A stretch of 41,417 bases of DNA from Novosphingobium sp. ST904. GTDB taxonomy: Bacteria; Pseudomonadota; Alphaproteobacteria; Sphingomonadales; Sphingomonadaceae. A program made the position numbers and the translations under genes. The DNA lies in NCBI RefSeq assembly GCF_001298105.1, contig NZ_LGJH01000119.1, positions 1 to 41,417 of the forward strand, written 5' to 3'. The number at the start of each line of letters is the position of its first letter. The first letter of the stretch is position 1. A model generated the notes under the pieces. That model ran no database searches. It had not been told where the DNA came from and worked only from the letters and a program-made list of their open reading frames with translations. This document shows, one piece after another, positions 10,098 through 18,370 of the stretch.

Positions 10098-10844
10098 ATG
10101 ACTTTGTCGCTTGAAGGCAAGACAGCCGTCGTCACCGGCGGAGCACGCGGACTGGGCCGCGCCATCGCTCTTCGGCTCGCGGCCGACGGTGCTTCAGTAG
10201 CCGTCTGGGACCTGAACGAGGCCGGAGCCCGCGAGACCGCTCAATTGATCGCCGAACGCGGCGGGCAGGCCATAGGTCTGGCGGCGGACAGTTCCCTCGC
10301 GGGCCAGATCAGCGATGCGGCGGTCAGGAGCCGCGAAGCGCTAGGCCCGATTTCGATACTGGTGAACAATGCCGCGCTCTCTCCATTCGCGAAGTTCGAG
10401 GAACTCGACGAGGAGACATGGGACAAGCTGATGGCCATCAATCTCAAGGGCCCGTTCCTCTGCGTCAAGGAAATCGTCCCTGACATGCTGGCACTCGGCT
10501 GGGGGCGGATCATCAATATCGCATCGTCGTCGGCACAGGCAGGGACGCCCAATCAGGCGCACTACGCTGCGTCAAAAGGTGGGGTTCTGGGTTTCACGAA
10601 GGCGCTCGCCATGGAATTCGCGCAGCGCGGCATCACCGTCAATGCCGTTCCGCCGGGGTTCGTGAACACCGAAGGGCTGCAGGAATCTCCCGTCGATGTA
10701 GCGGCATATGCACCGATGACACCGATGGGACGCGCGGGACGGCCCGAAAACATCGCAGCCGCAGTGGCATTTCTGGCATCGGAAGACGCCGACTACATCA
10801 CGGGCCATACGCTGAGCGTGAATGGCGGCCGCTATCTCAACTGA
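10098..10844 (+). CDS. SDR family NAD(P)-dependent oxidoreductase
   Basis: A classical short-chain dehydrogenase/reductase of 248 residues. The nucleotide-binding motif is TGGARGLG, the structural motif is VNNAA, and the catalytic Ser/Tyr/Lys lie in NIASSSAQ and YAASKGG. The C-terminus YITGHTLSVNGG is FabG-like. The ATG at 10098 sits very close to GGGAG; TTG at 10104 would have better spacing and encodes nearly the same protein. It is divergent from a GntR/FCD regulator with a palindrome between them and is followed by a strong terminator, so it is probably monocistronic. The substrate is unknown; an aldonate or keto-sugar step is possible given manD nearby. Confidence 0.9.
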   Translation: MTLSLEGKTAVVTGGARGLGRAIALRLAADGASVAVWDLNEAGARETAQLIAERGGQAIGLAADSSLAGQISDAAVRSREALGPISILVNNAALSPFAKFEELDEETWDKLMAINLKGPFLCVKEIVPDMLALGWGRIINIASSSAQAGTPNQAHYAASKGGVLGFTKALAMEFAQRGITVNAVPPGFVNTEGLQESPVDVAAYAPMTPMGRAGRPENIAAAVAFLASEDADYITGHTLSVNGGRYLN

Positions 10845-10869
10845 TGAAAGCTTGAGGATCGCATGAAAG

Positions 10870-10900
10870 AAAAGGGGGCAGCCTTCGCCGCCCCTTTTTT
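10870..10900. terminator. Rho-independent terminator after the SDR gene
   Basis: The hairpin AAAGGGGGC-AGC/GCCGCCCC ends in TTTTTT. It stands between the SDR and the convergent small secreted protein gene and could serve both. Confidence 0.85.
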
Positions 10901-10921
10901 ATACCGGGTGCCGGAAAGGCC

Positions 10922-11239
10922 CTACTTTGCGGCAGGAACCTTGGCCAGATCCGCATCGATCTGCTTCAGCTTCTCGTCAGTCAGCGCATCGCCGGCATAG
11001 GACTGGAGCTGCTGCAGCGTCATGGAACGCGCCATATCGATCTGCGGATTGCTGATCATCTCGTGAATATACTTGTCGAGGACGGCCTTGGTCTGCGGGT
11101 TGTCCAGCAACGTGCCGAGATCGGTATTGATTGAATAGACCGGCGCCGCAGGCGCTTCGGCAGCAATCGCGGGCGAAAGCGCCGCGGGCACGGCAAGCGC
11201 GGCTGCACCTGCAAGCATCAGGTTGCGAAACATTCCCAT
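10922..11239 (-). CDS. Small secreted protein of unknown function
   Basis: A 105-residue protein with a clear signal peptide (MFRNLMLAGAAALAVPAALSPAIAAEA). The mature part of about 75 residues contains GTLLDNPQTKAVLDKYIHEM, SNPQIDMARSMTLQQLQSYA and LTDEKLKQIDADLAKV, so it is probably all-helical. The start at 11239 follows AAAGGAACTGAA. From memory, a similar module occurs as a C-terminal appendage on glycosidases and esterases of sphingomonads and Caulobacter. I cannot confirm that here, and no enzymatic motif is visible. The palindrome at 11388 upstream places it with the tannase and P450 genes. It may be a stand-alone docking or stability module. Confidence 0.75.
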   Translation of the reverse strand: MGMFRNLMLAGAAALAVPAALSPAIAAEAPAAPVYSINTDLGTLLDNPQTKAVLDKYIHEMISNPQIDMARSMTLQQLQSYAGDALTDEKLKQIDADLAKVPAAK

Positions 11240-11387
11240 TTCAGTTCCTTTCAGGTTGATCTCTCCGAGCCGGCACATTGCCACCGGCGCTCCATCCCTT
11301 GTCCCTGCCTCATGTACCCTGATCCGGACCGCATCCCGCCTTGCACCGGGAGCGACTCCTCCAGAGCCTTCGGCAGCCAGACTGATA

Positions 11388-11403
11388 TACCAACCGTTCG
11401 GTT
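11388..11403. promoter_or_regulatory. Palindromic operator-like site upstream of the small secreted protein
   Basis: TACCAACCGTTCGGTT fits the four-site family TACCRAC-NN-NTYGGTW. It lies about 150 bp upstream of the gene starting at 11239. The remaining gap from 11240 to 11557 shows no gene or further structure. Confidence 0.5.
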
Positions 11404-11557
11404 CCTCAACGCAAATCGCCATGGCCGGACAGTGTTGCGAGAATCGCCGGACTGGAAAGCGATAACCAAGGACAGCCGATTGTGGATTCGCGCAGCTTTG
11501 CGGCAACCCCGACCCGTCGATATCGGCACAGCGATGGACTTTCGGCCGCGTCCTGCA

Positions 11558-12352
11558 TCAGGCTTCCTGCAAAATCCGCTTTATTGCCGCCATCGCTTCC
11601 CTGGCCTGCACGGAGGCCGTTTGCCCTGCCCGCACACGCGCAAGACTGGGGCACTCGATCCCGATCGTCACATCCGATGGCGCAGCGCGCAGGATCTCCA
11701 GCAACGGGAATTCTCCTTCGCCGGGATAAAGACGATGCCCGATCGCCTCGCTCGCGGCAATTTCCGGCGGCACCTGCAAAGGCCCGTCGCAGAGCTGGAC
11801 GTAACGGATCATTCCTTCGGGAAGTGCCGCAATATCGGCCACCGATCCCCCGGACCTGATCAGATGGAACGGATCGAGGACGACACCGGCATCCGCGCCG
11901 GACGCGGCGATGAGTTCGGCGGCCTGCTGCAGCGAGCTGGTCTTCCCTCCCGCAACCGGTTCCAGATTGGCGCCGATGCCGTATTCCGCCGCGATCTCTG
12001 CAAATTTGCCGAGCAGTTCGGCGGATTGCCCGCGGTCGGGATTGGAGTAGTTGAGCACAAGGGCCGTTTTCCCTCCAAGCCGGGCGCCGCGCTCAAGCGC
12101 GGGCCTATAGGCTTCGAGCGCTTCGACGGAATGAAGATCGAAAACCTCCAGCGTCTCTATCGCGATACCCGTGTCCCGGATGCGGCGCGCACAATCCGCT
12201 TCCTTTTCCGCCGTGCAGGCAGACGATGGATAGAGCGCCGGCGGCTGAACCCACAGGCTGATCGTACCGAAGCCCGCCTCTGCGGCCGCTTCGATCAGTT
12301 CCATCGGCTCGGTGTCGGTAAGCGTAAGACTGTCCAGCGAGAATTTCGGCAT
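11558..12352 (-). CDS. Sugar phosphate isomerase/epimerase family TIM-barrel protein
   Basis: A 264-residue protein of the xylose isomerase-like TIM-barrel/AP endonuclease 2 superfamily. It starts PKFSLDSLTLTDTEPMELIEAA and has metal-ligand regions in IGANLEPV, in GVVLDPFHLIRSGG, in YVQLCDGP and near the end in TIGIECPS. These are the Glu/Asp/His/Glu positions typical of hydroxypyruvate isomerase-like or keto-sugar epimerase enzymes. The ribosome site AAGGGAGAGAG supports ATG at 12352; a GTG directly before it is also possible. It is divergent from SDR2, and the gap holds two classes of operator-like element. The substrate is unknown; this superfamily also includes dehydratases acting on aromatic-ring-derived acids. 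Confidence 0.82.
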   Translation of the reverse strand: MPKFSLDSLTLTDTEPMELIEAAAEAGFGTISLWVQPPALYPSSACTAEKEADCARRIRDTGIAIETLEVFDLHSVEALEAYRPALERGARLGGKTALVLNYSNPDRGQSAELLGKFAEIAAEYGIGANLEPVAGGKTSSLQQAAELIAASGADAGVVLDPFHLIRSGGSVADIAALPEGMIRYVQLCDGPLQVPPEIAASEAIGHRLYPGEGEFPLLEILRAAPSDVTIGIECPSLARVRAGQTASVQAREAMAAIKRILQEA

Positions 12353-12471
12353 CACTCTCTCCCTTGTGCCGCCCGTTCAGGGCGCGCTGTGCGGTCAAGC
12401 TAGCCACCGAACGTACCGTGCCGCGACATCTCCCCGGCGAACTTCGATTCGGGGCGAGCACCACAACACCT

Positions 12472-12487
12472 TACCGACCAGTTGGTT
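12472..12487. promoter_or_regulatory. Palindromic operator-like site in the isomerase/SDR2 divergent gap
   Basis: TACCGACCAGTTGGTT fits the TACCRAC-NN-NTYGGTW family. It lies 120 bp from the isomerase start and 252 bp from the SDR2 start, so it more probably serves the isomerase. Confidence 0.5.
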
Positions 12488-12534
12488 TTCATGGCAAGGT
12501 CAGCCGTCACTGCCCCGTCGACCCCAAACCCGAT

Positions 12535-12546
12535 ATTGTATTCAAT
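12535..12546. promoter_or_regulatory. Near-copy of the GntR palindrome upstream of SDR2
   Basis: ATTGTATTCAAT differs at one base from the perfect palindrome ATTGTATACAAT at 10071. A weaker relative, ATCGTATACAGG, lies at 12607-12618. Both stand upstream of SDR2 at 12739. Nothing else is visible in the gap from 12353 to 12738. Confidence 0.45.
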
Positions 12547-12738
12547 GCTATTCCAGCACCCATTGAACACACCAATTTACCCTTGGGCGCCACGATATAC
12601 GCAATGATCGTATACAGGATGAATCGGCCTGCCTATTCGCCGCCGCAATTTTTGCTGGTAGGCAGGCCCTCCGGCAGACAAGGATCGCGCGGTCACCCGC
12701 GATTCCGCGCGAAGTCAGAACCATCGGGAATTGGGAGA

Positions 12739-13617
12739 ATGCAAATGGCCGTAAACAGCACCGTCGCATTGGTCACGGGCGCCAGCCGCGGCGCGGGCAG
12801 AGGGATTGCGCGGGCTCTCGGCGCTCATGGCTGCACCGTCTACGTCACCGGCCGCACGCTCAATCCCGGAGACGCGGAAGTGCCCGGAACCATCCATGCA
12901 ACCGCTCTTGAAGTGACCGAAGCCGGCGGAAACGGCATCGCGGTTCAGTGCGACCATGGCGACGATCAACAGGTCAAGGCTCTGATTGACAGGATCATCG
13001 AAGAGCAAGGGCGCCTGGACATACTCATCAACAATGCCTGCTATCAAAGCCATGCGATTTCGGCGCCGGGCCAATTCTGGGAAAAGCCCCTCGAGATTGC
13101 CGAGATGATGAATGTGGGCCTGCGCAGCGGCTTTGTCGCAAGCTGGTACGCCGCACCGCACATGGTGAAGCAGGACAAGGGCCTTGTGCTGTTCACCTCC
13201 TCACCCGGCGCAAACCACTACTGCTTCGGCCCCTGCTATGGCGCGCAAAAGGCTGGCGTGGACAAGATGGCGCATGACATGGGCATCGATTTTGCCGATT
13301 CCGGATCGCATGTTGCTGCAGCTTCGATCTGGATGGGCCCACTGACGACCGAACGGCTTCTCGAGATGATGGAGGCTGCGCCCGACAAGTTCGGCCACCT
13401 TGAAGGCAAACTCGAATCCACCGAATATACGGGCCATGTCGCCTGGGCGATGTTCAACGATCCGCGCATGATGGAGCGCTGGAACGGAAAGGTCGTCATC
13501 GGCGCCGAAGTCGGCCGGGAGTATGAGATAAAGGATCGCGGTGGCAACTACCCGCTTTCGGTCCGCAGGACGACCGACACGCCAACCCCGGAATTCGCGG
13601 CCTACAAGGTGAAGTAA
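12739..13617 (+). CDS. SDR family oxidoreductase (DHRS1-like)
   Basis: A 292-residue short-chain dehydrogenase, longer than the usual 250. Motifs are TGASRGAGRG for the cofactor, ILINNACYQ, Ser in LFTSSPGAN and the Tyr/Lys pair in CYGAQKAGVDK. The extra length comes from a substrate loop (APGQFWEKPLEIAEMM) and an extended C-terminus (EIKDRGGNYPLSVRRTTD), a layout seen in DHRS1-type SDRs. GGGAG supports a start at 12739 or at the second ATG, 12745. It is divergent from the TIM-barrel isomerase. The substrate is unknown. Confidence 0.88.
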   Translation: MQMAVNSTVALVTGASRGAGRGIARALGAHGCTVYVTGRTLNPGDAEVPGTIHATALEVTEAGGNGIAVQCDHGDDQQVKALIDRIIEEQGRLDILINNACYQSHAISAPGQFWEKPLEIAEMMNVGLRSGFVASWYAAPHMVKQDKGLVLFTSSPGANHYCFGPCYGAQKAGVDKMAHDMGIDFADSGSHVAAASIWMGPLTTERLLEMMEAAPDKFGHLEGKLESTEYTGHVAWAMFNDPRMMERWNGKVVIGAEVGREYEIKDRGGNYPLSVRRTTDTPTPEFAAYKVK

Positions 13618-13857
13618 GCACGGCGTTCCTCGGCGCCTCTCTCGGCAGATGAGCCGGCGCCGATAAACTGCTCCTCTCCACCGGCGGGCTCATCAGCAGC
13701 CCGCAGGACAGCACCGCGCACATGCGGGCAATCGCCTGCACGTTATTCGCCGCACATTGTCCGGCTAAAATGTGCCGCTTTCCGGCTCATTCCCTTACGC
13801 GCGGATCAATCTCCGGCCTGGCGCGCGCAGCAGTGGCACGATTTCGGTTGCACGATA

Positions 13858-13873
13858 TACCAACTGGTTGGTA
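13858..13873. promoter_or_regulatory. Best copy of the shared palindrome, upstream of the P450 gene
   Basis: TACCAAC-TG-GTTGGTA has perfect 7-bp arms and lies about 137 bp before the P450 start. It is the most symmetric of the four related sites. The rest of the gap from 13618 to 14009 shows no gene. Confidence 0.6.
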
Positions 13874-14009
13874 GCTTTGTTTTCAGTCGAGAGACCGGGG
13901 ATCTTTACGTCAGGATTCTCGCGTGACGAAAATCATGCGCACAACGCAGCCGGGCCAGCGTCCGCGGCGAGGTGAGCAGCCCGAAAACGATAAAGTCCTG
14001 GAGAGAATT

Positions 14010-15295
14010 GTGACCGAGGAACTGGCCCTGAAGGACCGCGACTACCTTACGGACCCTACGCTCCTGAAGGACCCCTACGAATATTTCAGGGCCTGCGTGC
14101 GCAAGGCCCGGTCTACCAGCCCAAGACCCGGGATCTGCTGATCGTTACCGGATTTTACGAGACGCTCGAAGTCCTGAACAATCCCCGGGACTTCTCCTCC
14201 TCCATCGCCCCCGGCGGCCCGGCGCTCCCCCTCCCCTTCACACCCGAGGGCGACGACATCACCGCGCAGATCGAGGCGCATCGCGACCAGATCGTTGCCG
14301 GCGATCTTCTGGTCGCGCTTGACGACGTCCATCATGCCAATGCACGCGCCGTGCTCAACCGCCTGTTCGTTCCCTCCCGCCTCAAGGCGAACGAGGAATA
14401 CATTCAGCATCTTGCCGACCGGATCGTCCGCGATGTGGTGCGCACGGGCCGATGCGAGCTGATCAAGGAGATCTCGGTTCCGTTCGTCACCCTCGTGATC
14501 GCGGATTTGCTCGGTGTTCCGTCCGAGGACCGCGAAGTGTTCAGCAATATCCTCGACCAGGGTCCGCCTCCGGGCAGCATCGCGGCGGAAGGGGCGACGA
14601 CGGATGTCGGCCCGCTGGAATTCATGGCCGGTTACTTCGTCCGCTACCTCATGGAGCGCAGGGCCGCTCCAAACGGTGACGTTCTCAGCGACCTGGCGAC
14701 GGCCACCTATCCCGACGGATCGCTTCCGGACATCATCGATCTCGTCAAGATGAGCACTTTCCTGTTCGGAGCCGGTGCGGACACGAGCGCCAAGCTGCTC
14801 GGCAATGCCATGCTCTATCTGGCCCGCATGCCGGATTTGCAGCAGCAACTGCGCGAGGATCGCAGCCTGATTCCGGCCTTCATCGAGGAAATCCTTCGCC
14901 TGGAGGGCTCAAGCAAGGTGACATTCCGTCTGGCGCGCCGACCGACGAAGATCGGCGAGATGGAAATTGCGCCGGGAACCAAGGTGATGCTCGCGCTGGC
15001 GGCCGCCAATCGAGATCCCGCCCGCTGGGACAATCCCGATCAGTTCGAGCTGAACCGCCCAAAACTGCGCGAGCAGGTCGCATTCGGTCGTGGTGGCCAC
15101 GTCTGCTCGGGGGCCCCGCTCGCGAGAGTGGAAATCCGCATCATCATCGAGCGGTTTCTGGAACATACCAGCCACATCGCCCTTGACGAAGCCCGGCACG
15201 GTTCCGCGTCCGCACCCGATCTCAGCTACGAACCGAGCTTCATCATCCGCGGGCTGGAAGAGCTCCATCTGAAATTCACGCCGGCCGCGGCCTGA
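14010..15295 (+). CDS. Cytochrome P450, frameshifted near 14095
   Basis: A soluble bacterial class I P450 of about 428 residues once a single missing base is restored. The N-terminus (TEELALKDRDYLTDPTLLKDPYEYFRAC) is in one frame; the next frame continues AQGPVYQPKTRDLLIVTGFYETLEVL. The I-helix oxygen-activation motif is FGAGADTSA, the K-helix ExxR is EEILR, and the heme-binding loop is FGRGGHVCSG with Cys as thiolate ligand. GTG at 14010 follows GGAGAG. No ferredoxin or ferredoxin reductase gene is adjacent, so electron partners must be encoded elsewhere. It is followed 28 bp later by SDR3, probably in one operon, which suggests hydroxylation then alcohol oxidation of a plant-derived or terpenoid substrate, by inference. 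Confidence 0.9.
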
Positions 15296-15323
15296 TCCCC
15301 CATCCTTTTTGCGAGGAAATTAC

Positions 15324-16067
15324 ATGACCAGGAAAACAGTCATCGTCACCGGCGCAGCCGGTGGCATCGGGCTCGGTATTGCCCAGCGCTTTGCCCGCGA
15401 CGGCCATCCGACCGCGATGCTCGACATGAACGCAGAGCTGCTGGAAAACGAAGCGGAAGCTTTGCGGGCAGAGGGACATCAGGTCCTCACCCATGCGCTC
15501 GACATTACCGATCGCGAAGCCATCGATGCCGCCTATGCCCGGGTCCGGAAAGAGTTCGGCCCGGTCGGCATTGTCATCGCCAACGCCGGCATCTCGGAAT
15601 TCGTACCCTTCGCCGACCTCAGCCAGGCCTTGTGGGATCGCATGCTGGCGGTCAATCTGACCGGCGTATTCCACACGGTGCAGGCCGCCCTGCCGGACAT
15701 GATCGACCAGTCCTGGGGCAGGATCGTCACGATTTCATCGCAGGCCGCACAGTCCGGCGGGCCGCAGCAGGTCCACTATTCGGCATCGAAGGGCGGCGTC
15801 ATCGGCATGACCAAGGCACTCGCGCGCGAATTCGCGCCGCACGGCATCACGGTGAACACCATCCCGCCCTCGCTCGTCGAGACGCCGACCATGCACCGCC
15901 ACGCGGAGAGCAGCGGCTTTCCGCTGGAGGCCATCGTCCAGATGATCCCGATCTCCCGCCCCGGCACGCCCGCAGACATCGCTGGAGCATGCGCCTACCT
16001 CGCATCCGAGGATGCGAGCTATGTCACCGGCCAGGTTCTCGGCGTGAACGGCGGCATGTACATGTAG
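15324..16067 (+). CDS. SDR family oxidoreductase (FabG-like), paired with the P450
   Basis: A 247-residue classical SDR with TGAAGGIGLG, ANAG, Ser in ISSQAAQ, the catalytic pair in YSASKGG, and a C-terminal YVTGQVLGVNGG. The start at 15324 has GCGAGGAAATT upstream. Close spacing after the P450 supports co-transcription and a role in oxidising the P450 product. Its overall similarity to SDR1 at 10098 (same ending and same GGxIGxTKALAxEFA-type segment) marks both as FabG-like paralogues. Confidence 0.9.
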   Translation: MTRKTVIVTGAAGGIGLGIAQRFARDGHPTAMLDMNAELLENEAEALRAEGHQVLTHALDITDREAIDAAYARVRKEFGPVGIVIANAGISEFVPFADLSQALWDRMLAVNLTGVFHTVQAALPDMIDQSWGRIVTISSQAAQSGGPQQVHYSASKGGVIGMTKALAREFAPHGITVNTIPPSLVETPTMHRHAESSGFPLEAIVQMIPISRPGTPADIAGACAYLASEDASYVTGQVLGVNGGMYM

Positions 16068-16112
16068 TGCGCCCCTTGGCCTGAACGCCTGTGCGCCGGT
16101 CCCTCGTCAGGC

Positions 16113-17003
16113 TCACCAGGTCGCAGCTTCCACCTTGACCTTGCCGTCCAGTACCGCGATCGGATCCGCGGCAATCTGCGGATAGTACCGCTTCAGCATG
16201 GCATGCCAATCGTCGGGCAGGTCGGCAAAGCGGCTGACCTTGCCCCCGTTCGCGAACAGCGCCAGCGATCCGGGCCGGTCGTCCATCTTCAGCCATGCCG
16301 GCCAGCTGCGAACATCGTTCGACTGGACGCGGGCGTTGACGGTCGTGGTTCGGGGGTCGAGCACGATTTCGCGCGGACCGGCGATCGTGCTGACTTCGTT
16401 GAGGAAGGATACCGAGCCGTCCGGCGCGGTGACGCGCGCGTGCGAGCGGTCGCGAAGGGCCAGTTCGGTACGGCCGAGCGGGAAGAAGCTGACCGGCATA
16501 TGTTCATGCTCGTATTTCGGCTGGCCGGGCACTTCCGGGATGACGAACTCGTTGTCGGCCGACACTTTCAGGTGAGTGGGAACAGGCCCGCGCCCGCCGA
16601 CCGTCACCGTCTCCCCGGTGACGGGGTTGCGCAAGGTTTTCAACCGCTCGCCGGTCTGTACATCGACGCGGAAACTGATCTCCAGATCGATGAGCTCGAA
16701 GCTGCCGTCGGCATTTTGCGTCACGCGCTGGATGGCCCCGAGGTTCAGGGCGTACATGGGAACGAGGTCACCACCCGTCGATGCCATGTATGGCCCCTTG
16801 ATCCAGGAAAACAGCAATCCGTCATCCGTGCGGTAGCGCAGCTTGCGATAGATCAGCCGGGCATCGGCAGGGTCGGCAGGATCAAGCTGACGCGCCGCCG
16901 CTCGTGCCGTTACCGATGGCAGCGCGGTAGACGCGGCCATCCCCAGCCCCAGTTTCAAGGCGTCTCGCCGCCCCGGCCGGGCAATATCGAACATGCTGGA
17001 CAT
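16113..17003 (-). CDS. DUF1838 family protein, TAT-exported
   Basis: A protein of about 296 residues with a twin-arginine signal (PGRRDALKLGLGMAASTALPSVTARA), so exported folded, perhaps with a bound cofactor. The mature part (ARLIYRKLRYRTDDGLLFSWIKGPYMAS, then EHEHMPVSFFPLG and LKMDDRPGSLALFANG) fits the DUF1838 family, whose function is unknown. Such genes often stand near aromatic or terpenoid catabolic clusters in sphingomonads, as here beside a P450/SDR pair, but on the opposite strand. ATG at 17003 is preferred; a GTG just before it and an internal ATG at 16991 are alternatives. Confidence 0.8.
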   Translation of the reverse strand: MSSMFDIARPGRRDALKLGLGMAASTALPSVTARAAARQLDPADPADARLIYRKLRYRTDDGLLFSWIKGPYMASTGGDLVPMYALNLGAIQRVTQNADGSFELIDLEISFRVDVQTGERLKTLRNPVTGETVTVGGRGPVPTHLKVSADNEFVIPEVPGQPKYEHEHMPVSFFPLGRTELALRDRSHARVTAPDGSVSFLNEVSTIAGPREIVLDPRTTTVNARVQSNDVRSWPAWLKMDDRPGSLALFANGGKVSRFADLPDDWHAMLKRYYPQIAADPIAVLDGKVKVEAATW

Positions 17004-17112
17004 CACACACCCCGCGTCATGGAAGCTCTATTCTTGCCCATGACCGAAGAACCGGCACAGCTCTTGCGCGATTATCCGCCGTTCGGGGAATTGAGAGCGA
17101 AGCGCCTCCGCT

Positions 17113-18370
17113 CTACTCATATGCCGTCCTGTCAAGCCTGCCGGTTGCGCGCAACAAGGCGCCTCGGCCACCAGCACGTCGGACCGGGCCAGGGCGACAG
17201 CAAGCTGTGCGGCGCGGAAGCTCTGATCCGCAACGAGAATGTCGATCGTAGAACGCAGGCCGAAGCCATATTCCGCGCGGACGCCCTTGAGCGCGAGATC
17301 GGCGGCGGAGAGCCCTTCGCCATTGGCGCGAAGCCTGCCCTGTGCCGCCTTCAACATGGCCCAGGCCGTGTCCGCGCCGCGCACGGCTTCGCGCTCAGCC
17401 GCATCGGCCTGAAACCGCTCTGCCCGATTGTTTGCCTCGGCCTGCCGCACGCGCGAGGAGACGAGACCGCCCGTGAGCAAGGGCACCCGCAGTGTCATCC
17501 CGACAGAGGCGGCGCCTTCGAAATCGCGCAGGTTCCCGCCGGCCAGCCTTCCGCCGCGCCCGTAAGCCCCGCCAAGATCGACGGAAGCGCGCTCGCCCGC
17601 GCCCGATCAATTCGCGCGGTCGAAGCCTCCACCGCAAGGCGCTGCTGGAGCAGCAGGGGATTGGCCGCTTCCGCCGCCCGGCGCGCATCGTCGTTGCTGG
17701 CGGGCAGCGCGGCCGGCGATGGGACATCGGCCGTCAGCACGCCCGCGTCACGTCCCACGGCCGCGCGATAGGTCGCCGCCGCCGTGGCAAGCGCGCCTTC
17801 GGCATCGGCAAGGTTGGCGATGACGGTGGAACGCTGTGCTTCGAGCTGCGCGACGTCGGTGCGCGTCGCCTGCCCGAGATCGTAGCGAGCGCGGGTTTCG
17901 GCGACCTGGGTATCCAGCCGCTCGATGCCGACGCGGGCCACTTCCACCGCCTGCTGGTTGTAGAGCAGCGCGGCATAAGCAGCGACGACGCCTTGCAGGA
18001 TCGCCGCTGCAGTGTCGCGCAGTCCTTCCTCCCCGGCGGCGACATCCCCGTTCGCCGCGCGCACCGCCGAAGAAACCCGGCCACCGGTCCAGACCGGCAG
18101 GGCCAGGTTCGCGGTCAGCGATCCTGCCCTGCCATAGCCCTGCCGGTCGTAGCCGGCATCGCCATCGACCGACACCGTGGGCCGGGCGAGCGCCCGCTCC
18201 TGTTCAGGCGTTTCGGCAAGGGCTTCCTGCCGGGCGCGGGCGGCGGCAAGCTGCGGGTTGGACTCGTAAGCGGCGGCTATCGCCTCGCCGAGGGTTTCGG
18301 CCGAAGCCGGAGAGGCGAGCAGCAAGGCGGACACGGCCCAGGCCGATCCTCTTTGCATGGCCCTATTCAT
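17113..18370 (-). CDS. TolC-family outer membrane efflux protein, two frameshifts
   Basis: The outer membrane channel of a tripartite exporter. The signal peptide (AWAVSALLLASPASA) is followed by two OEP repeats of long helices, beginning ETLGEAIAAAYESNPQLAAARA. Frame breaks occur near 17580 (the next frame continues DLGGAYGRGGRLAGGNLRDFEGAAS) and near 17160 (VAEA continues as ALLRATGRLDRTAYE and stop at 17113-17115). Each is explained by one missing base, giving about 419 residues, normal for TolC. The start ATG at 18370 overlaps the stop of the permease gene, so it is last in a four-gene operon. It releases the export substrate across the outer membrane. Confidence 0.88.
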
